Below, in pieces: positions 1-9,761 of a stretch of DNA of 64,000 bases. This stretch comes from JANOZM01 sp031429355. Its GTDB lineage: Bacteria > Pseudomonadota > Gammaproteobacteria > Burkholderiales > Burkholderiaceae_E. The notes beneath the pieces were generated by a model. The model had not been told where the DNA came from and did not search any database. It worked only from the letters and a program-made list of their open reading frames with translations. The position numbers and the translations under genes were made by a program. The stretch covers positions 434,001 to 498,000 of the forward strand of contig JANOZM010000004.1 in assembly GCA_031429355.1 (NCBI GenBank), in the 5' to 3' direction. Numbering within the stretch: the first letter of the stretch is position 1; each line of letters begins with the position of its first letter.

Positions 1-83
1 GCGTTTTTTGAAGCCTAAAATTGAACTGATTTTTACTGTTTCTTTCAGCATAATCGCTGGGGAAACTCAGTAGCATAAAGCAA

Positions 84-120
84 TTGACCAATAAATTGAC
101 CATGGTTATAATTAAGGTCA
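84..120 (+). promoter_or_regulatory. Sigma70-type promoter and putative operator of the toxin-antitoxin pair
   Basis: A -35 box TTGACC at 84-89 and a consensus -10 box TATAAT at 107-112 are separated by exactly 17 bp. The predicted transcript would start about 25 bases before the antitoxin ATG. The sequence AATTGACCA occurs twice (82-90 and 94-102), and TGACC at 97-101 is mirrored by GGTCA at 116-120, so repeat elements overlap the promoter. Phd/YefM antitoxins usually repress their own promoter by binding such sites; that role here is inferred. Confidence 0.6.
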
Positions 121-143
121 CTAGTAACTTTTAGGCTACAACT

Positions 144-377
144 ATGATCACTATCCAAGCATCCGAATTTAAAGCGAAATGCCTAGCTTTAATGGATCAA
201 GTGGCCCGTACAGGTGAAACTATTGTAATTTCCAAGCATGGCCGTGCAATTGCCGAACTAAAGGCGCATCGTGCACCAAGAGCCGAATCGCTCATTGGGC
301 TTCAAGCAGGTCGCATGAAAGTAATGGGTGATCTTCTTGCCCCGATCGGCGCAAATCACTGGAATGCTGAAAAGTGA
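144..377 (+). CDS. Phd/YefM-family antitoxin
   Basis: This 77-residue protein begins with the typical Phd/YefM fold signature: MITIQASEFKAKCLALMDQV, then TGETIVISKHGRAIAEL, the beta-hairpin and helix that bind DNA and dimerise. The C-terminal third (about residues 50-77) should be the disordered toxin-wrapping tail. It overlaps the PIN-domain toxin by four bases (GTGA), as expected for a translationally coupled toxin-antitoxin operon. It is likely autoregulated through the repeats just upstream. The family call is secure; the exact subfamily is not. Confidence 0.88.
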   Translation: MITIQASEFKAKCLALMDQVARTGETIVISKHGRAIAELKAHRAPRAESLIGLQAGRMKVMGDLLAPIGANHWNAEK

Positions 378-775
378 TTTTGCTTGATACGCACGTTCTC
401 GTGTGGGCTGTTACTAAAGATCGTAAGCTTGGCAAAAAAGCCAGAGCGCTAATTTCGTCTCAGTGGACTCTCAATCAAGTGGCCGTTTCGGCAATTTCAT
501 TTTGGGAGATTGGCATGCTTGAAGCCAAGGGCCGATTGCAATTGGATGTCAATATTAGTCTTTGGCGAGACGAGCTTATCGAATCGGGCCTGATTGAATT
601 TGCTTTGGATGGTTCCACTTGCGTCCGAAGTCTCGATTTCAGCGAACTGTCCGACGATCCGGCCGATCGCTTTATTGCGGCTTCCGCAGTATTTCATGAT
701 GCAATACTAGTAACAGCCGACGAAAAAATGCTCCGTTGGCGACACCCGTTAGCGCGCGTAGACGCTCAGCTGTAG
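374..775 (+). CDS. VapC-type PIN-domain ribonuclease toxin
   Basis: This 133-residue PIN domain starts at a GTG inside the antitoxin stop region. The N-terminal LLDTHVLVWA carries the first metal-binding Asp. An internal FWEIGML supplies the conserved Glu, and DPADRFIAASA followed by LVTADEKM supplies the distal acidic residues, so the Mg-dependent active site looks complete. VapC-family toxins cleave RNA, often initiator tRNA or 23S rRNA, and are neutralised by the upstream antitoxin. It ends seven bases before the convergent ferredoxin reductase gene. Confidence 0.88.
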   Translation: MILLDTHVLVWAVTKDRKLGKKARALISSQWTLNQVAVSAISFWEIGMLEAKGRLQLDVNISLWRDELIESGLIEFALDGSTCVRSLDFSELSDDPADRFIAASAVFHDAILVTADEKMLRWRHPLARVDAQL

Positions 776-782
776 TGCAACT

Positions 783-1559
783 TTACTTCTCTACAAAAGC
801 CCGTTCAATTACATAATCGCCCGGCTCGCCTCGGCGCGGTGAAACTGCAAAGCCACGTTTATCTAATAGCCCACAAAAGTCGGTCAACATCGATGGACTG
901 CCGCATAGCATAAAGCGGTCTTTGCTAGGATCAATTTGGGGGATGCCAAGGTCGGCGGCCATACGACCGCTTTCTATGATTTCGTTCACGCGTCCGCGGT
1001 TAACAAAAGGTTCGCGCGTAACAGTAGGGTAGTACAACAGTTTGGCGCTAACTTCTTCGCCAAAAAACTCGTTTTTAGGTAGCTCATCACGGATGTAATC
1101 CGAATAGGCGAGTTCGCTAACTAAGCGTACGCCGTGGATTAAAACGACTTGCTCAAAACGCTCGTAAGTTTCTGGGTCGCGAATGATGGACATAAATGGC
1201 GCTAAACCTGTGCCAGTGCCGACCAAGTACAAACGCTTGCCGTCTTTTAAATCACTTGTGACTAAGGTACCTGTTGGTTTGCGACCAACCAATATTTCGT
1301 CGCCCGGTTTTAAGTGCTGTAAGCGCGAAGTAAGCGGGCCATTTTGCACTTTAATGCTTAAAAATTCTAGGTGATCTTCGTAGTTGGCACTAACTATGCT
1401 GTAGGCGCGTAACAACGGTTTGCCATCTACGGGCAAACCCAACATAACAAAGTGGCCGTTCTCGAAACGAAACGACGGGTCTCTGGTGGCTTTGAAGCTA
1501 AACAGGGTGTCGTTCCAGTGACGGACTTCTAATACTTTTTCGATAGCAATTGAACTCAT
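783..1559 (-). CDS. fpr: Ferredoxin--NADP(+) reductase
   Basis: This 258-residue FAD enzyme transfers electrons between NADPH and ferredoxin or flavodoxin. The FAD-binding RAYS motif is near residue 50 and the NADP-binding loop GTGTGLAPF is near residue 113. CGSPSML lies in the nucleotide-binding half. The C-terminus ends GDYVIERAFVEK, the extension typical of the bacterial Fpr subclass seen in Pseudomonas and Azotobacter. Length matches the family. It is convergent with the toxin gene and diverges from tldD, with about 130 bases between the start codons. Oxidative-stress control is common for fpr genes but no operator was identified. Confidence 0.93.
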   Translation of the reverse strand: MSSIAIEKVLEVRHWNDTLFSFKATRDPSFRFENGHFVMLGLPVDGKPLLRAYSIVSANYEDHLEFLSIKVQNGPLTSRLQHLKPGDEILVGRKPTGTLVTSDLKDGKRLYLVGTGTGLAPFMSIIRDPETYERFEQVVLIHGVRLVSELAYSDYIRDELPKNEFFGEEVSAKLLYYPTVTREPFVNRGRVNEIIESGRMAADLGIPQIDPSKDRFMLCGSPSMLTDFCGLLDKRGFAVSPRRGEPGDYVIERAFVEK

Positions 1560-1691
1560 GCTGCAATTTTATTGCGCTGCAACAGATTTGGGCAGGGACT
1601 TGCTGTCATATGCGATCAAATAGTTAAAAGCGAGTATCGAATACCCAAAGTAGTATCCTTCGCCAATAGACAACAACCTACGCGGAACCCC

Positions 1692-3032
1692 ATGACCGAA
1701 TACCAAGAAATTCGCCAACACGAGCTACGCAAATTGCGTATGGTAATGTTAAACGGCGAGCTGCAAACGAATGTAGAAACACTCGACGTTGGCACCAGCG
1801 CCCGCGTGTACAAGGGTGGCTATTGGGGATTTAGTTCGGTCCCACAAATGGACGAAAAAGCCAAAGGTGCAATGCTTGGTTCGGCGCAAAGCAATGCAAA
1901 AGCCATGAGCGCTTTTGGTAAAAAATCGAACGCTGTATTGCCATCGCAAACTTACGTTGGTAAGCACCCCGTAAAAACTGGTGTCGCTTTAAGCAATGGC
2001 GAGTTGTCCGATCGTTTAAAAGCATTACATGCCGCTTGCGTTGCGATACCCGGTGTAAAGGGTGCACGCTTTATGTTGAATCAAGAATTTCATCATAAAG
2101 AAATTGCCAATAGTTTGGGCAGTGATGTTGTGAATGAAATTGCCCGTGCCGCGATGAATATTTTTTTAATTGGAGAAAATGATGACGGCGCTCCGGTCGA
2201 AGTCGGTGAGCCTTTATCGTGGCGCGGGAACTTAGCTGATTTCGATTGGCGACCTGAGGCACTGCAAGCGCGGCTCAAGAACTTAGCGCAACACTTGCAA
2301 GCAAAACGCAAAGCGGTACTTGCCAAGGGTGGATTGCATACTGTTGTGATGTCACCTAATTTAGCGGGAATTTTGGCGCACGAAGCGATGGGGCACCCTT
2401 GCGAAGCCGACTTGGTATTAGGCGGCGCAGTGACGGGTGGTTTGCGTCATACCGCAGTGGCTAGCGAGTTGGTAACAATGGTCGATTATGCCCACCATCG
2501 CGATGGACAAGAGTGCCTAATCCCGGTCTATGCCGATGACGAAGGCTCGCCCGCACAGGATGCCGTGTTAATTGATAAAGGTATCTTAACCACGTTTATG
2601 AACAGCCGCGAGACCGCGCACCAAATGGGCGATCCTACGACGGGCAGTGCGCGCGCCTATGCACCTAATGATGAACCCTTAGTGCGGATGCGCAATACGG
2701 GTATTGAGGCGGGTAAGTCCAAATTGCAGGACATGATAAGCGAAGTAGATGAAGGCTATTTTTTAGTGTCTACCGGAAATGGTCAGGCAGATTCAACTAC
2801 CGAATTTATGTTTGGTATTACCTTGGGTTATGAAATTCGTAACGGTAAATTAGGCAACGCAATTAAAGATACAACGATGTCCGGTTCGGCAATAAAAGTA
2901 TTGCAAAGTGTTGATGCGGTATCTAATGAGCAAGTGTGGGTGGCCAGTGGTTATTGCGGAAAAAAGCAGCCTATGGTCGTATCCATGGGTGGCCCCGCAA
3001 TTCGTGCCAAAGCGCAGTTGGGTGGAGCGTAA
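1692..3032 (+). CDS. tldD: TldD-family metalloprotease subunit
   Basis: The protein carries HEAMGHPCEAD, a variant of the HExxxH zinc motif of TldD, and the family C-terminal GNGQADSTTEFMFGI and CGKKQPMVVSMGGP segments. TldD pairs with TldE/PmbA to form a heterodimeric protease that degrades unfolded peptides and matures some ribosomal peptides. I chose the ATG at 1692 over a start at 1572: the extra 40 residues do not resemble the family and sit in the divergent promoter region. The resulting 446 residues are slightly short for TldD (about 480). The partner gene follows after 3 bases. Confidence 0.88.
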   Translation: MTEYQEIRQHELRKLRMVMLNGELQTNVETLDVGTSARVYKGGYWGFSSVPQMDEKAKGAMLGSAQSNAKAMSAFGKKSNAVLPSQTYVGKHPVKTGVALSNGELSDRLKALHAACVAIPGVKGARFMLNQEFHHKEIANSLGSDVVNEIARAAMNIFLIGENDDGAPVEVGEPLSWRGNLADFDWRPEALQARLKNLAQHLQAKRKAVLAKGGLHTVVMSPNLAGILAHEAMGHPCEADLVLGGAVTGGLRHTAVASELVTMVDYAHHRDGQECLIPVYADDEGSPAQDAVLIDKGILTTFMNSRETAHQMGDPTTGSARAYAPNDEPLVRMRNTGIEAGKSKLQDMISEVDEGYFLVSTGNGQADSTTEFMFGITLGYEIRNGKLGNAIKDTTMSGSAIKVLQSVDAVSNEQVWVASGYCGKKQPMVVSMGGPAIRAKAQLGGA

Positions 3033-3035
3033 ACA

Positions 3036-4394
3036 ATGAGCACCAAAAAATTGGTAAAGCCACCTGTTAGTACCAAGGTCGCCAAGACATTGGCGCAGTT
3101 AGTCGTACAACGTATGCTGGCGAAGGGCTTTACCCAAGCCCAAGTATTTGACACCGAATCGGTTCTTACCGAAGTTAATATTGATAACAATGCACCTAGT
3201 TTGTTGCGTAGTACCGTAGCGCGCAAGTTAAGTTTACAAGGCATCCAAGCCGATACAGCTTCGGGTAAAAATCGCAAAGTAAGTGGTGAGTGTAGTGACC
3301 TAAGTGATATCGGAATCGACCGAGTAATTGATGCGCTACTGGCCTCGTGCGCTAGTGCTCCTTTAAGTGAAGCGTACGCCGTATCAAGCGCGCAAGTGGC
3401 CGACTTTTCGCAAGGACCGCTGAAGCCTAACATGAAGGCCATGACGCAAGCGGCTGCTAGTTTATTGGCATGGCGAGCCAAAAAAGTGCCGATGGTAAAA
3501 ATAGGCGGTGGCACTACTTTTCATAAATTAGAGCAGCGCAGTATTGCAAGTTCGCAAGGCACCAATGTTCTGGCGCGTATCGGCTATTTTGGGGCTAGCG
3601 CATTTGCCAATGCTTCGGACGCGACCCGCTCTAGTTCCTTTAATATGGCCGATGGTGCTTGCCATCAGTTAAATACTAAAGCGTTGTTTAATCAATTTGC
3701 TATCGCCGATGTTTTGTCGGCACTTCCACAGCAAATGGAAACAACTCGTCTGACTAAAAACTTTTGCGGCGATGTTATTTTATCAACACAAGCGGTGCAA
3801 GATTTAGTGTCTTGGTTAGTTGGGCAACTAAGTGATGGCGCTTTGTTGGCGAGTACTTCAACGCTGATGCAATCGGTTAACGAGTTAATTGCTTCGCCCT
3901 TGTTCACTCTAAAAAGTCGCTTCGATGCACCCAGTGTGCTGGCGCTCTCGGCCGAGGGGTTTTTGTGCAATCCCGTTACAGTTGTAAAAAAAGGCGTCTT
4001 ACAAACATTGTTGCCCAGCGACTACGCAAGCCGAAAATTAGGGCTCGTGCGCGTTGCGATTCCCGCACCATTGGGTATGTTTGGTCAACCGCATGGCTGG
4101 GAAATTGCCGCAGGAAAACAATCGACCAAAGCGCTTGTGCAGTCAGTCAAAGAAGGGGCTTTAGTCGGTCGTTTGTCTATGGGGTCTCCTGCTTCTAACG
4201 GTGACTTTTCTGGTGTGATTAAAAATAGCTTTTTAATTCAAGATGGAAAAGTTCAGCAATCGCTCAGCGAAACGATGGTGGCTGGCAACATGCGCGAGAT
4301 GCTGAAGAATATAGTTGGTATTAGCAAAGAGCGGGTTGATACTGGTGCGTTTTTGTTGCCCAAATTGCACATTAGTGGTTTAAATTTTTCTTAG
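3036..4394 (+). CDS. pmbA: PmbA/TldE-family subunit of the TldD protease
   Basis: This 452-residue protein lies 3 bp after tldD. It shows the PmbA/TldE pattern: an N-terminal domain, a central region with GYFGASAFANASDATRSSSF, and a C-terminal FSGVIKNSFLIQDGKVQ block close to LSETMVAGNM. It lacks the HExxxH site, as TldE should, and it would form the non-catalytic half of the heterodimer. Sequence identity to the E. coli proteins looks modest, so this may be a paralogous TldD/PmbA pair. The pair could in principle process the bacteriocin encoded near 35 kb, but nothing in the sequence links them. Confidence 0.82.
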   Translation: MSTKKLVKPPVSTKVAKTLAQLVVQRMLAKGFTQAQVFDTESVLTEVNIDNNAPSLLRSTVARKLSLQGIQADTASGKNRKVSGECSDLSDIGIDRVIDALLASCASAPLSEAYAVSSAQVADFSQGPLKPNMKAMTQAAASLLAWRAKKVPMVKIGGGTTFHKLEQRSIASSQGTNVLARIGYFGASAFANASDATRSSSFNMADGACHQLNTKALFNQFAIADVLSALPQQMETTRLTKNFCGDVILSTQAVQDLVSWLVGQLSDGALLASTSTLMQSVNELIASPLFTLKSRFDAPSVLALSAEGFLCNPVTVVKKGVLQTLLPSDYASRKLGLVRVAIPAPLGMFGQPHGWEIAAGKQSTKALVQSVKEGALVGRLSMGSPASNGDFSGVIKNSFLIQDGKVQQSLSETMVAGNMREMLKNIVGISKERVDTGAFLLPKLHISGLNFS

Positions 4395-4415
4395 AAGTTT
4401 TACAAAAAATGAGTT

Positions 4416-5678
4416 ATGTCGAAATCAATTAGTAGCACTGTAGCAACTGGAAATTTAGTTACGTTAGCGCAATGCCAGCAGTTAGATGCAAGCGACGTAC
4501 TTCAATACGCGCGTGATCGTTTTAACTTGCCCGAAGATGTTATTTATCTCGATGGCAATTCTCTTGGTGCGCTACCCAAGTCCGTGGCTGCTCGCATGAA
4601 AGTAGCGATTGAAAGCGAATGGGGCGTGGGTCTAATTCGCTCATGGAATGATGCCGATTGGTATCCGGCCCCGCAACGTGTTGGTGGACAAATTGCCAAG
4701 CTAATTGGCGCCAAAGCCAACGAAGTTATTTGCGCCGATTCAATTTCAGTAAACCTGTTTAAAGTAATGATGGCGGCTTTAAATTTACGGCCAGACCGGC
4801 ACATCATTTTAGGTGAAACGGGTAATTTTCCAACCGACGCCTATATTGCTGACGGCATCGCTAACTTAACCGACAAACAATTTGTTGCTTTAGACAGCAG
4901 CCAAATTATGGCGGCTCTAGATGAAACTGTTGCCGTTGTTTCGTTAACCCATGTTAACTATCGCAGCGGAACCGTATACGACATGGAGGCCATTACAAAG
5001 CGTGCCCACGAAGTAGGTGCTTTGGTTATTTGGGATTTGGCCCACACTGCCGGTGCCATGCCTTGCGCATTAAATGATTGCAATGCCGACTTCGCGGTAG
5101 GTTGCGGTTACAAGTATTTAAATGGCGGCCCAGGTGCTCCCGCATTTGTTTACGTAGCCGAGCGTCATCACGAACACATTAAGCAACCTTTGCAAGGCTG
5201 GCACGGTCATGCCAAGCCCTTTGATTTTACGCACGAGTATGTTCCTGCTGCCGGCGTCGATCGTTTATTAGTGGGCACCGCTTCGCAACTTAGTTTAATC
5301 GCCTTAGAAGCTGCATTAACCGCGTTTGATGGCGTGGACATGCAACAGCTGCGCGCTAAAAGTTTGGCGCTTACCAATTTGTTTATTCGGTTAGCCGATG
5401 AGCAGTTAACCGGTTTTGGTCTTTTAACCCCGCGGGACGAAACGATTCGCGGTAGCCAAGTAGCGCTGACCCATCCAGAGGGCTACGCCATTATGCAAGC
5501 GCTAATTGATCGTGGCGTCATTGGCGATTTTCGCGCGCCTAATATATTGCGTTTTGGCTTTGCGTCGCTTTATGTTCGCTATGTTGATGTTTGGAATGCA
5601 ATTGAAACCCTTAAAGACATTATGGAACAAAATACTTGGATGCAAGACAAGTATCGGCAACGCAAAGCAGTGACTTAA
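4416..5678 (+). CDS. kynU: Kynureninase
   Basis: This 420-residue PLP enzyme cleaves kynurenine to anthranilate and alanine. The opening IYLDGNSLGALP, the internal WDLAHTAGAMP and the PLP-lysine segment GCGYKYLNGGPG (Lys about 233) are diagnostic, and length matches bacterial KynU. The gene is followed 55 bp later by an arylformamidase-like hydrolase, so the two would run N-formylkynurenine to anthranilate. Tryptophan 2,3-dioxygenase (kynA) is not in the window. Anthranilate could feed the 2-aminobenzoate-CoA ligase-like gene near 62 kb. Confidence 0.95.
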   Translation: MSKSISSTVATGNLVTLAQCQQLDASDVLQYARDRFNLPEDVIYLDGNSLGALPKSVAARMKVAIESEWGVGLIRSWNDADWYPAPQRVGGQIAKLIGAKANEVICADSISVNLFKVMMAALNLRPDRHIILGETGNFPTDAYIADGIANLTDKQFVALDSSQIMAALDETVAVVSLTHVNYRSGTVYDMEAITKRAHEVGALVIWDLAHTAGAMPCALNDCNADFAVGCGYKYLNGGPGAPAFVYVAERHHEHIKQPLQGWHGHAKPFDFTHEYVPAAGVDRLLVGTASQLSLIALEAALTAFDGVDMQQLRAKSLALTNLFIRLADEQLTGFGLLTPRDETIRGSQVALTHPEGYAIMQALIDRGVIGDFRAPNILRFGFASLYVRYVDVWNAIETLKDIMEQNTWMQDKYRQRKAVT

Positions 5679-5733
5679 AGAAACCACGGGTAATTATGAA
5701 ACCTAGACATCTGTTAAAGCGTATTGGGTGGTC

Positions 5734-6615
5734 ATGACTTTACTCGTAACAGGTGCCGCTTTACCCGATGATGTCCGCGAGCGCGAGTATTCGCCAAGCT
5801 CTTGCATCAGCGGTAACTACCAGCCTTTTGTTGAGGCTTATGCAACGCAAAGCGCCGTGGCTTATCAACAGTGTGAACACAAAAAGAACTTGGCTTATGG
5901 TCCCTTACCATCAAACACTTTAGACCTATTTTTACCAACTAAAGCTAGTTTAAAGGGCAACAGCGTGCCGTTGCTGGTTTTTATTCACGGTGGCTATTGG
6001 CAAGAGTTATCTAAAGAAGCTTCGGTATTTGCCGCCGCCGATTGCGTTGAGCAAGGCTTTGCTTTTTGTGCAATTGATTACACACTGGCGCCGCAAGCTA
6101 CCATTCAAACGATGATTCAAGAATGCAAAGCCGCTTTAGCTTGGCTGCATAAAAATGCGGCCCAATATGGTTTTGATGCTAACCAAATTGTAGTTGCTGG
6201 TAGTTCGGCTGGTGCCCACTTGGCATCGTTGTGTGCCGAATGTGCTGGTGTAAAAGGCGTTGCGTTGGTGTCAGGTATTTACGAGTTGGAATCCTTAATT
6301 GGAACCACAGTAAACGCGGCGTTACAGTTAACACCAACAACCGCCCATGCGGCCAGTCCGCAACGTATGGCGTTTACGCGTTATCCAAATACGGTCGTGT
6401 GTTGGGGCGAAATTGAGACCTCTGAATTTAAGCGTCAAAGCCATGAATTTGCTACGAAAATTGCTGGCGAAGCGCGCTCTGGGGCTACCCTTGAGCTGTT
6501 TGAAATCGCGCAGCGTAATCACTTTGATGTGATTATTGATTTAGCGCGGCCCAATACACCGCTGGGCGAATCAGTAAAGCGTTTGTTGCTTGGCGGTATT
6601 TCGCAAGCTACTTAA
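5734..6615 (+). CDS. Alpha/beta hydrolase, probable arylformamidase (kynurenine formamidase)
   Basis: This protein of about 293 residues has the alpha/beta-hydrolase core with the oxyanion motif HGGYW (near residue 90), a nucleophile elbow GSSAGAHL and a C-terminal RNHFDVI that would carry the catalytic His. HGGYW is typical of eukaryote-like kynurenine formamidases and related carboxylesterases. Position directly after kynU supports hydrolysis of N-formylkynurenine. I prefer the ATG at 5734 to the GTG two codons earlier. It is not the cyclase-type KynB. Another small-ester esterase role is possible. Confidence 0.75.
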   Translation: MTLLVTGAALPDDVREREYSPSSCISGNYQPFVEAYATQSAVAYQQCEHKKNLAYGPLPSNTLDLFLPTKASLKGNSVPLLVFIHGGYWQELSKEASVFAAADCVEQGFAFCAIDYTLAPQATIQTMIQECKAALAWLHKNAAQYGFDANQIVVAGSSAGAHLASLCAECAGVKGVALVSGIYELESLIGTTVNAALQLTPTTAHAASPQRMAFTRYPNTVVCWGEIETSEFKRQSHEFATKIAGEARSGATLELFEIAQRNHFDVIIDLARPNTPLGESVKRLLLGGISQAT

Positions 6616-6617
6616 GG

Positions 6618-9600
6618 CTAGGCTTTCATACTGGCAAGTAAAGTTGCATTGCCACCCGCTGCGGCCGTATTAATCGTTATGGTTTGCTCCGCGCAAAAAC
6701 GAAGCAGGTAATGTGGGCCTCCAGCTTTAGGGCCCGTACCTGATAGGCCTTCTCCACCAAAGGGCTGAACGCCAACCACAGCACCAATCATATTGCGGTT
6801 GATATACACATTACCGATATGGGCCGCTTGGGCCATTGCATCGGCGCGTGAGTCGATACGGGTTTGGATGCCAAGGGTCAAGCCAAACCCCAGCTGATTG
6901 ATTGCTTGAACAACTGCAATTGGATCGCCGCTCCAACGGACTATTTGCAACACTGGACCAAAAATCTCACTCGAAACATCGCTAATTTTTTCGACTTCAA
7001 AAATTGCTGGTTCCATTAAATTTGAGTTTGAATATTGAGATTGGGTTCGTTTTTGTGCAAACACAATCGGCACCTCTTTACCTTTAATACTCGCCTTTAA
7101 TCGCGCCACATTGCTCGCGGCCTCCACATCAATTAATGCGGCTACGTCGGTCGATAATTCGCGGCTTGATCCCATCGTTAATTGTGCTGCAGCGCCACGA
7201 ATCATTTCAATCACATGGTCGGCAATCGCCTCGTGAATGCACAGCAATCTTAGCGCCGAACAACGCTGCCCAGCAGACCTAAACGCGCTTTGTACTACCG
7301 CATCGCAAACTTGTTCAGGCAAGGCTGAAGAATCTACAATCATTGCGTTAACACCGCCAGTTTCAGCAATCAGTGGCGTGATGGGTCCATCCTTTGCTGC
7401 AAGCGCACGATTTATAATTTTTGCAACTGGCGTCGAACCAGTAAATACGACGCCCGCGATTTCGGGATGTCCGACCAATTGCGCGCCTACTGTTTCTCCG
7501 GTGCCATGTGCAAGTTGCAACGCAGTACTGGGCACACCAGCTTTATGTAATAGCGCAATGGCTGCCATAGCCACAGCAGGGGTTTGTTCGGCAGGTTTGG
7601 CAACAACACTATTGCCTGTAGCTAAAGCAGCGCCTACTTGACCCAGAAAAATTGCTAACGGAAAATTCCACGGACTAATGCAAATCCAAATACCACGCGG
7701 TTTGAGTTGCAGCACATTACTTTCGCCGGTTGGGCCGGGTAGTGCAAGTGGTTGCATTATTTGGCGTGCTTGGTTTGCGTAGTAGCGTAAAAAATCGATA
7801 GCCTCACGCACTTCCGCAATAGCATCACCCCATGTTTTATGCGCTTCTAAAATTAGCAGCGCACAAAAATGCGCCATTTGATTTTCTAATTCGTCTGCAG
7901 CTCGTTCTAATGTTGCGCAACGAACCTCAACAGTGGTTTGGCTCCACTGCACGTACCCGTTTTGTGCATTGTTTATGGTTTCTTGCAAACGGTAGTTATC
8001 GAACCAAGGCACCACAGGCACTTGTGTTTTTTCTAATGCGTGGCGCAGAGCTTGGCTCATAGCTTCATCTGCTAAATCTAGGCCGATACTATTTTTTCTT
8101 TGATCTAGTTGGCCACCACTTTTAAATAAATCGAGGGGCAGCGCAATGGATGTAGTTGTTCCAATATGTAAGGGCGATTGCAATAACAAATCCATTCCAA
8201 CCGATTCATCGGCCAACTGATGTACAAACGAAGAGTTCGCGCCGTTTTCTAACAAACGCCGCACTAAATAGGCCAGCAAATCGCGATGCGCGCCAACCGG
8301 TGCATAGATGCGGCATTGAATATCGGGAGACTTTAAGACTTCGCGATAGATGCCTTCGCCCATGCCATGCAATCGTTGCAGCTCGAATGGAATAGCTTTG
8401 CCTTGAACGCCGCTAGACGAGGCCATTTGCAATATCGCTGCGATAGTAGCGGCGTTGTGCGTGGCGAATTGCGAGTACAGAACATCGTTTGCGGCCAACA
8501 TTGAAGCCGCGCAACTTAAATAACTAATGTCGGTGTGATGCTTATGTGTAAACACCGGGTAGTGGGGCAAACCCATTTCTTGAGCACGCTTGATTTCAGC
8601 GTCCCAATAAGCGCCCTTGACCAGTCGGCACATTATTTTTACACCATGCTTGCGTGCCAGCAGAACAACTCCTTCGATTAAGTCTAAGGCACGTGTTTGA
8701 TAGGCCTGAAGCGCCAAACCAAACCCTTGCCATTGGGGGTAGTGTTGCGCGATGTGGATTAACAATGCCTCGAATAACGTTAAGGACAATTCGAGCCGAT
8801 CCACTTCTTCCGCATCAATCGTTAAATTAATATTTGCCTTGGCCGCTTGCTCGCACAGTTGCCATACACGGGGTAATAATTCGGCAATGACTCGATCTCG
8901 TTGCGTGTAGTCGTAACGTGGATGCAAAGCGCTTAACTTGATTGAAATGCCATCGGCATCGCGCGGCAAGGCCACCTGTTGATTAATTTTGGCGATTTGC
9001 TTAAGCGCGTTTTGATAGCTTGCAAAATATCGGTCGGCATCCTCTTGAGTGCGCGCGCCTTCGCCCAACATGTCATAGCTAAAACGAATACGTGCATTTT
9101 GTTTGCGAGTTTGCGCGGCAACGCTTTGCGCTTCATCGATGTTTTGTCCCAACACAAATTGTTTGCCTAACAACTGTACCGCCCTCAGGGTTGCGGCAAC
9201 TACCGTACGCGAGCCGATTCTGGCGGCTAGTGACGGGCCGCTCTGGTCGGCTTGCTCGGGCAGAAAATGCTTACTCATTGCAATGGCCGCCGAGCTGAGG
9301 CGGGCAAGGGCCGAGTCGGCCGAGCCCTCAAAGTCGGCACGGCCCAATTGATCCGCCGTTAGGGCGATAGCAGTGGGCGCATCCGGTACGCGCAGCAGTG
9401 CCTCGGCTAGTCGCATTAGGGCCAGACCCTCGTTACTTGAAATTGGGTATTCCTTGAGCAACGATTCCATAGCCCAAAACGGCGGGGGATTGTCTCGAAC
9501 CGCTTGCACCCAAGGGGATGCTGTCGATTGGATCGCCACCCAGTCAAGTTGGGCCGCCAAATGTTCTAAACGACGTTGCACAATTTGCAGTTCAGGGCGG

Positions 9601-9623
9601 TATGCGGTGGGAAGATAAGCCAT
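6618..9623 (-). CDS. putA: Bifunctional proline dehydrogenase / glutamate-semialdehyde dehydrogenase
   Basis: This protein of 1001 residues oxidises proline to glutamate. The proline dehydrogenase barrel covers roughly residues 180-470 and includes VKGAYWDAEIKRAQ. The aldehyde dehydrogenase domain (about 530-980) has PWNFPLAIF, VFTGSTPVAK and the catalytic-Cys segment SAGQRCSALR, and ends with FGGEGLSGTGPKAGGP. The length matches the minimalist PutA type (Bradyrhizobium-like), and no ribbon-helix-helix repressor domain is present, so it should not regulate itself. The gene is convergent with the formamidase gene, with 2 bp between them. Confidence 0.95.
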   Translation of the reverse strand: MAYLPTAYRPELQIVQRRLEHLAAQLDWVAIQSTASPWVQAVRDNPPPFWAMESLLKEYPISSNEGLALMRLAEALLRVPDAPTAIALTADQLGRADFEGSADSALARLSSAAIAMSKHFLPEQADQSGPSLAARIGSRTVVAATLRAVQLLGKQFVLGQNIDEAQSVAAQTRKQNARIRFSYDMLGEGARTQEDADRYFASYQNALKQIAKINQQVALPRDADGISIKLSALHPRYDYTQRDRVIAELLPRVWQLCEQAAKANINLTIDAEEVDRLELSLTLFEALLIHIAQHYPQWQGFGLALQAYQTRALDLIEGVVLLARKHGVKIMCRLVKGAYWDAEIKRAQEMGLPHYPVFTHKHHTDISYLSCAASMLAANDVLYSQFATHNAATIAAILQMASSSGVQGKAIPFELQRLHGMGEGIYREVLKSPDIQCRIYAPVGAHRDLLAYLVRRLLENGANSSFVHQLADESVGMDLLLQSPLHIGTTTSIALPLDLFKSGGQLDQRKNSIGLDLADEAMSQALRHALEKTQVPVVPWFDNYRLQETINNAQNGYVQWSQTTVEVRCATLERAADELENQMAHFCALLILEAHKTWGDAIAEVREAIDFLRYYANQARQIMQPLALPGPTGESNVLQLKPRGIWICISPWNFPLAIFLGQVGAALATGNSVVAKPAEQTPAVAMAAIALLHKAGVPSTALQLAHGTGETVGAQLVGHPEIAGVVFTGSTPVAKIINRALAAKDGPITPLIAETGGVNAMIVDSSALPEQVCDAVVQSAFRSAGQRCSALRLLCIHEAIADHVIEMIRGAAAQLTMGSSRELSTDVAALIDVEAASNVARLKASIKGKEVPIVFAQKRTQSQYSNSNLMEPAIFEVEKISDVSSEIFGPVLQIVRWSGDPIAVVQAINQLGFGLTLGIQTRIDSRADAMAQAAHIGNVYINRNMIGAVVGVQPFGGEGLSGTGPKAGGPHYLLRFCAEQTITINTAAAGGNATLLASMKA

Positions 9624-9761
9624 GGGTTGTCTAGCGATAGGTTGGGCGATAGCTGCAATATACCTATAAAACGAACCGCTTTGCGATTGCTCATCGCCTA
9701 GCCATCACCTTCTGGTAAAGCCGAGCTGTCGAATTGCTTAAATTCAAGTTAAGCTAACGTT

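Noticed and set aside
1572..1691. N-terminal extension of TldD
   Set aside because: The extra 40 codons do not resemble the family and overlap the divergent promoter region; ATG 1692 fits better.
1692..4394. TldD/PmbA as dedicated bacteriocin maturation proteins
   Set aside because: They are 30 kb away from the bacteriocin, are common housekeeping proteases, and the C39 exporter already explains leader removal.
7237..7641. Long open frames opposite putA
   Set aside because: They are antisense shadows of a strongly conserved enzyme; no ribosome sites or recognisable domains.
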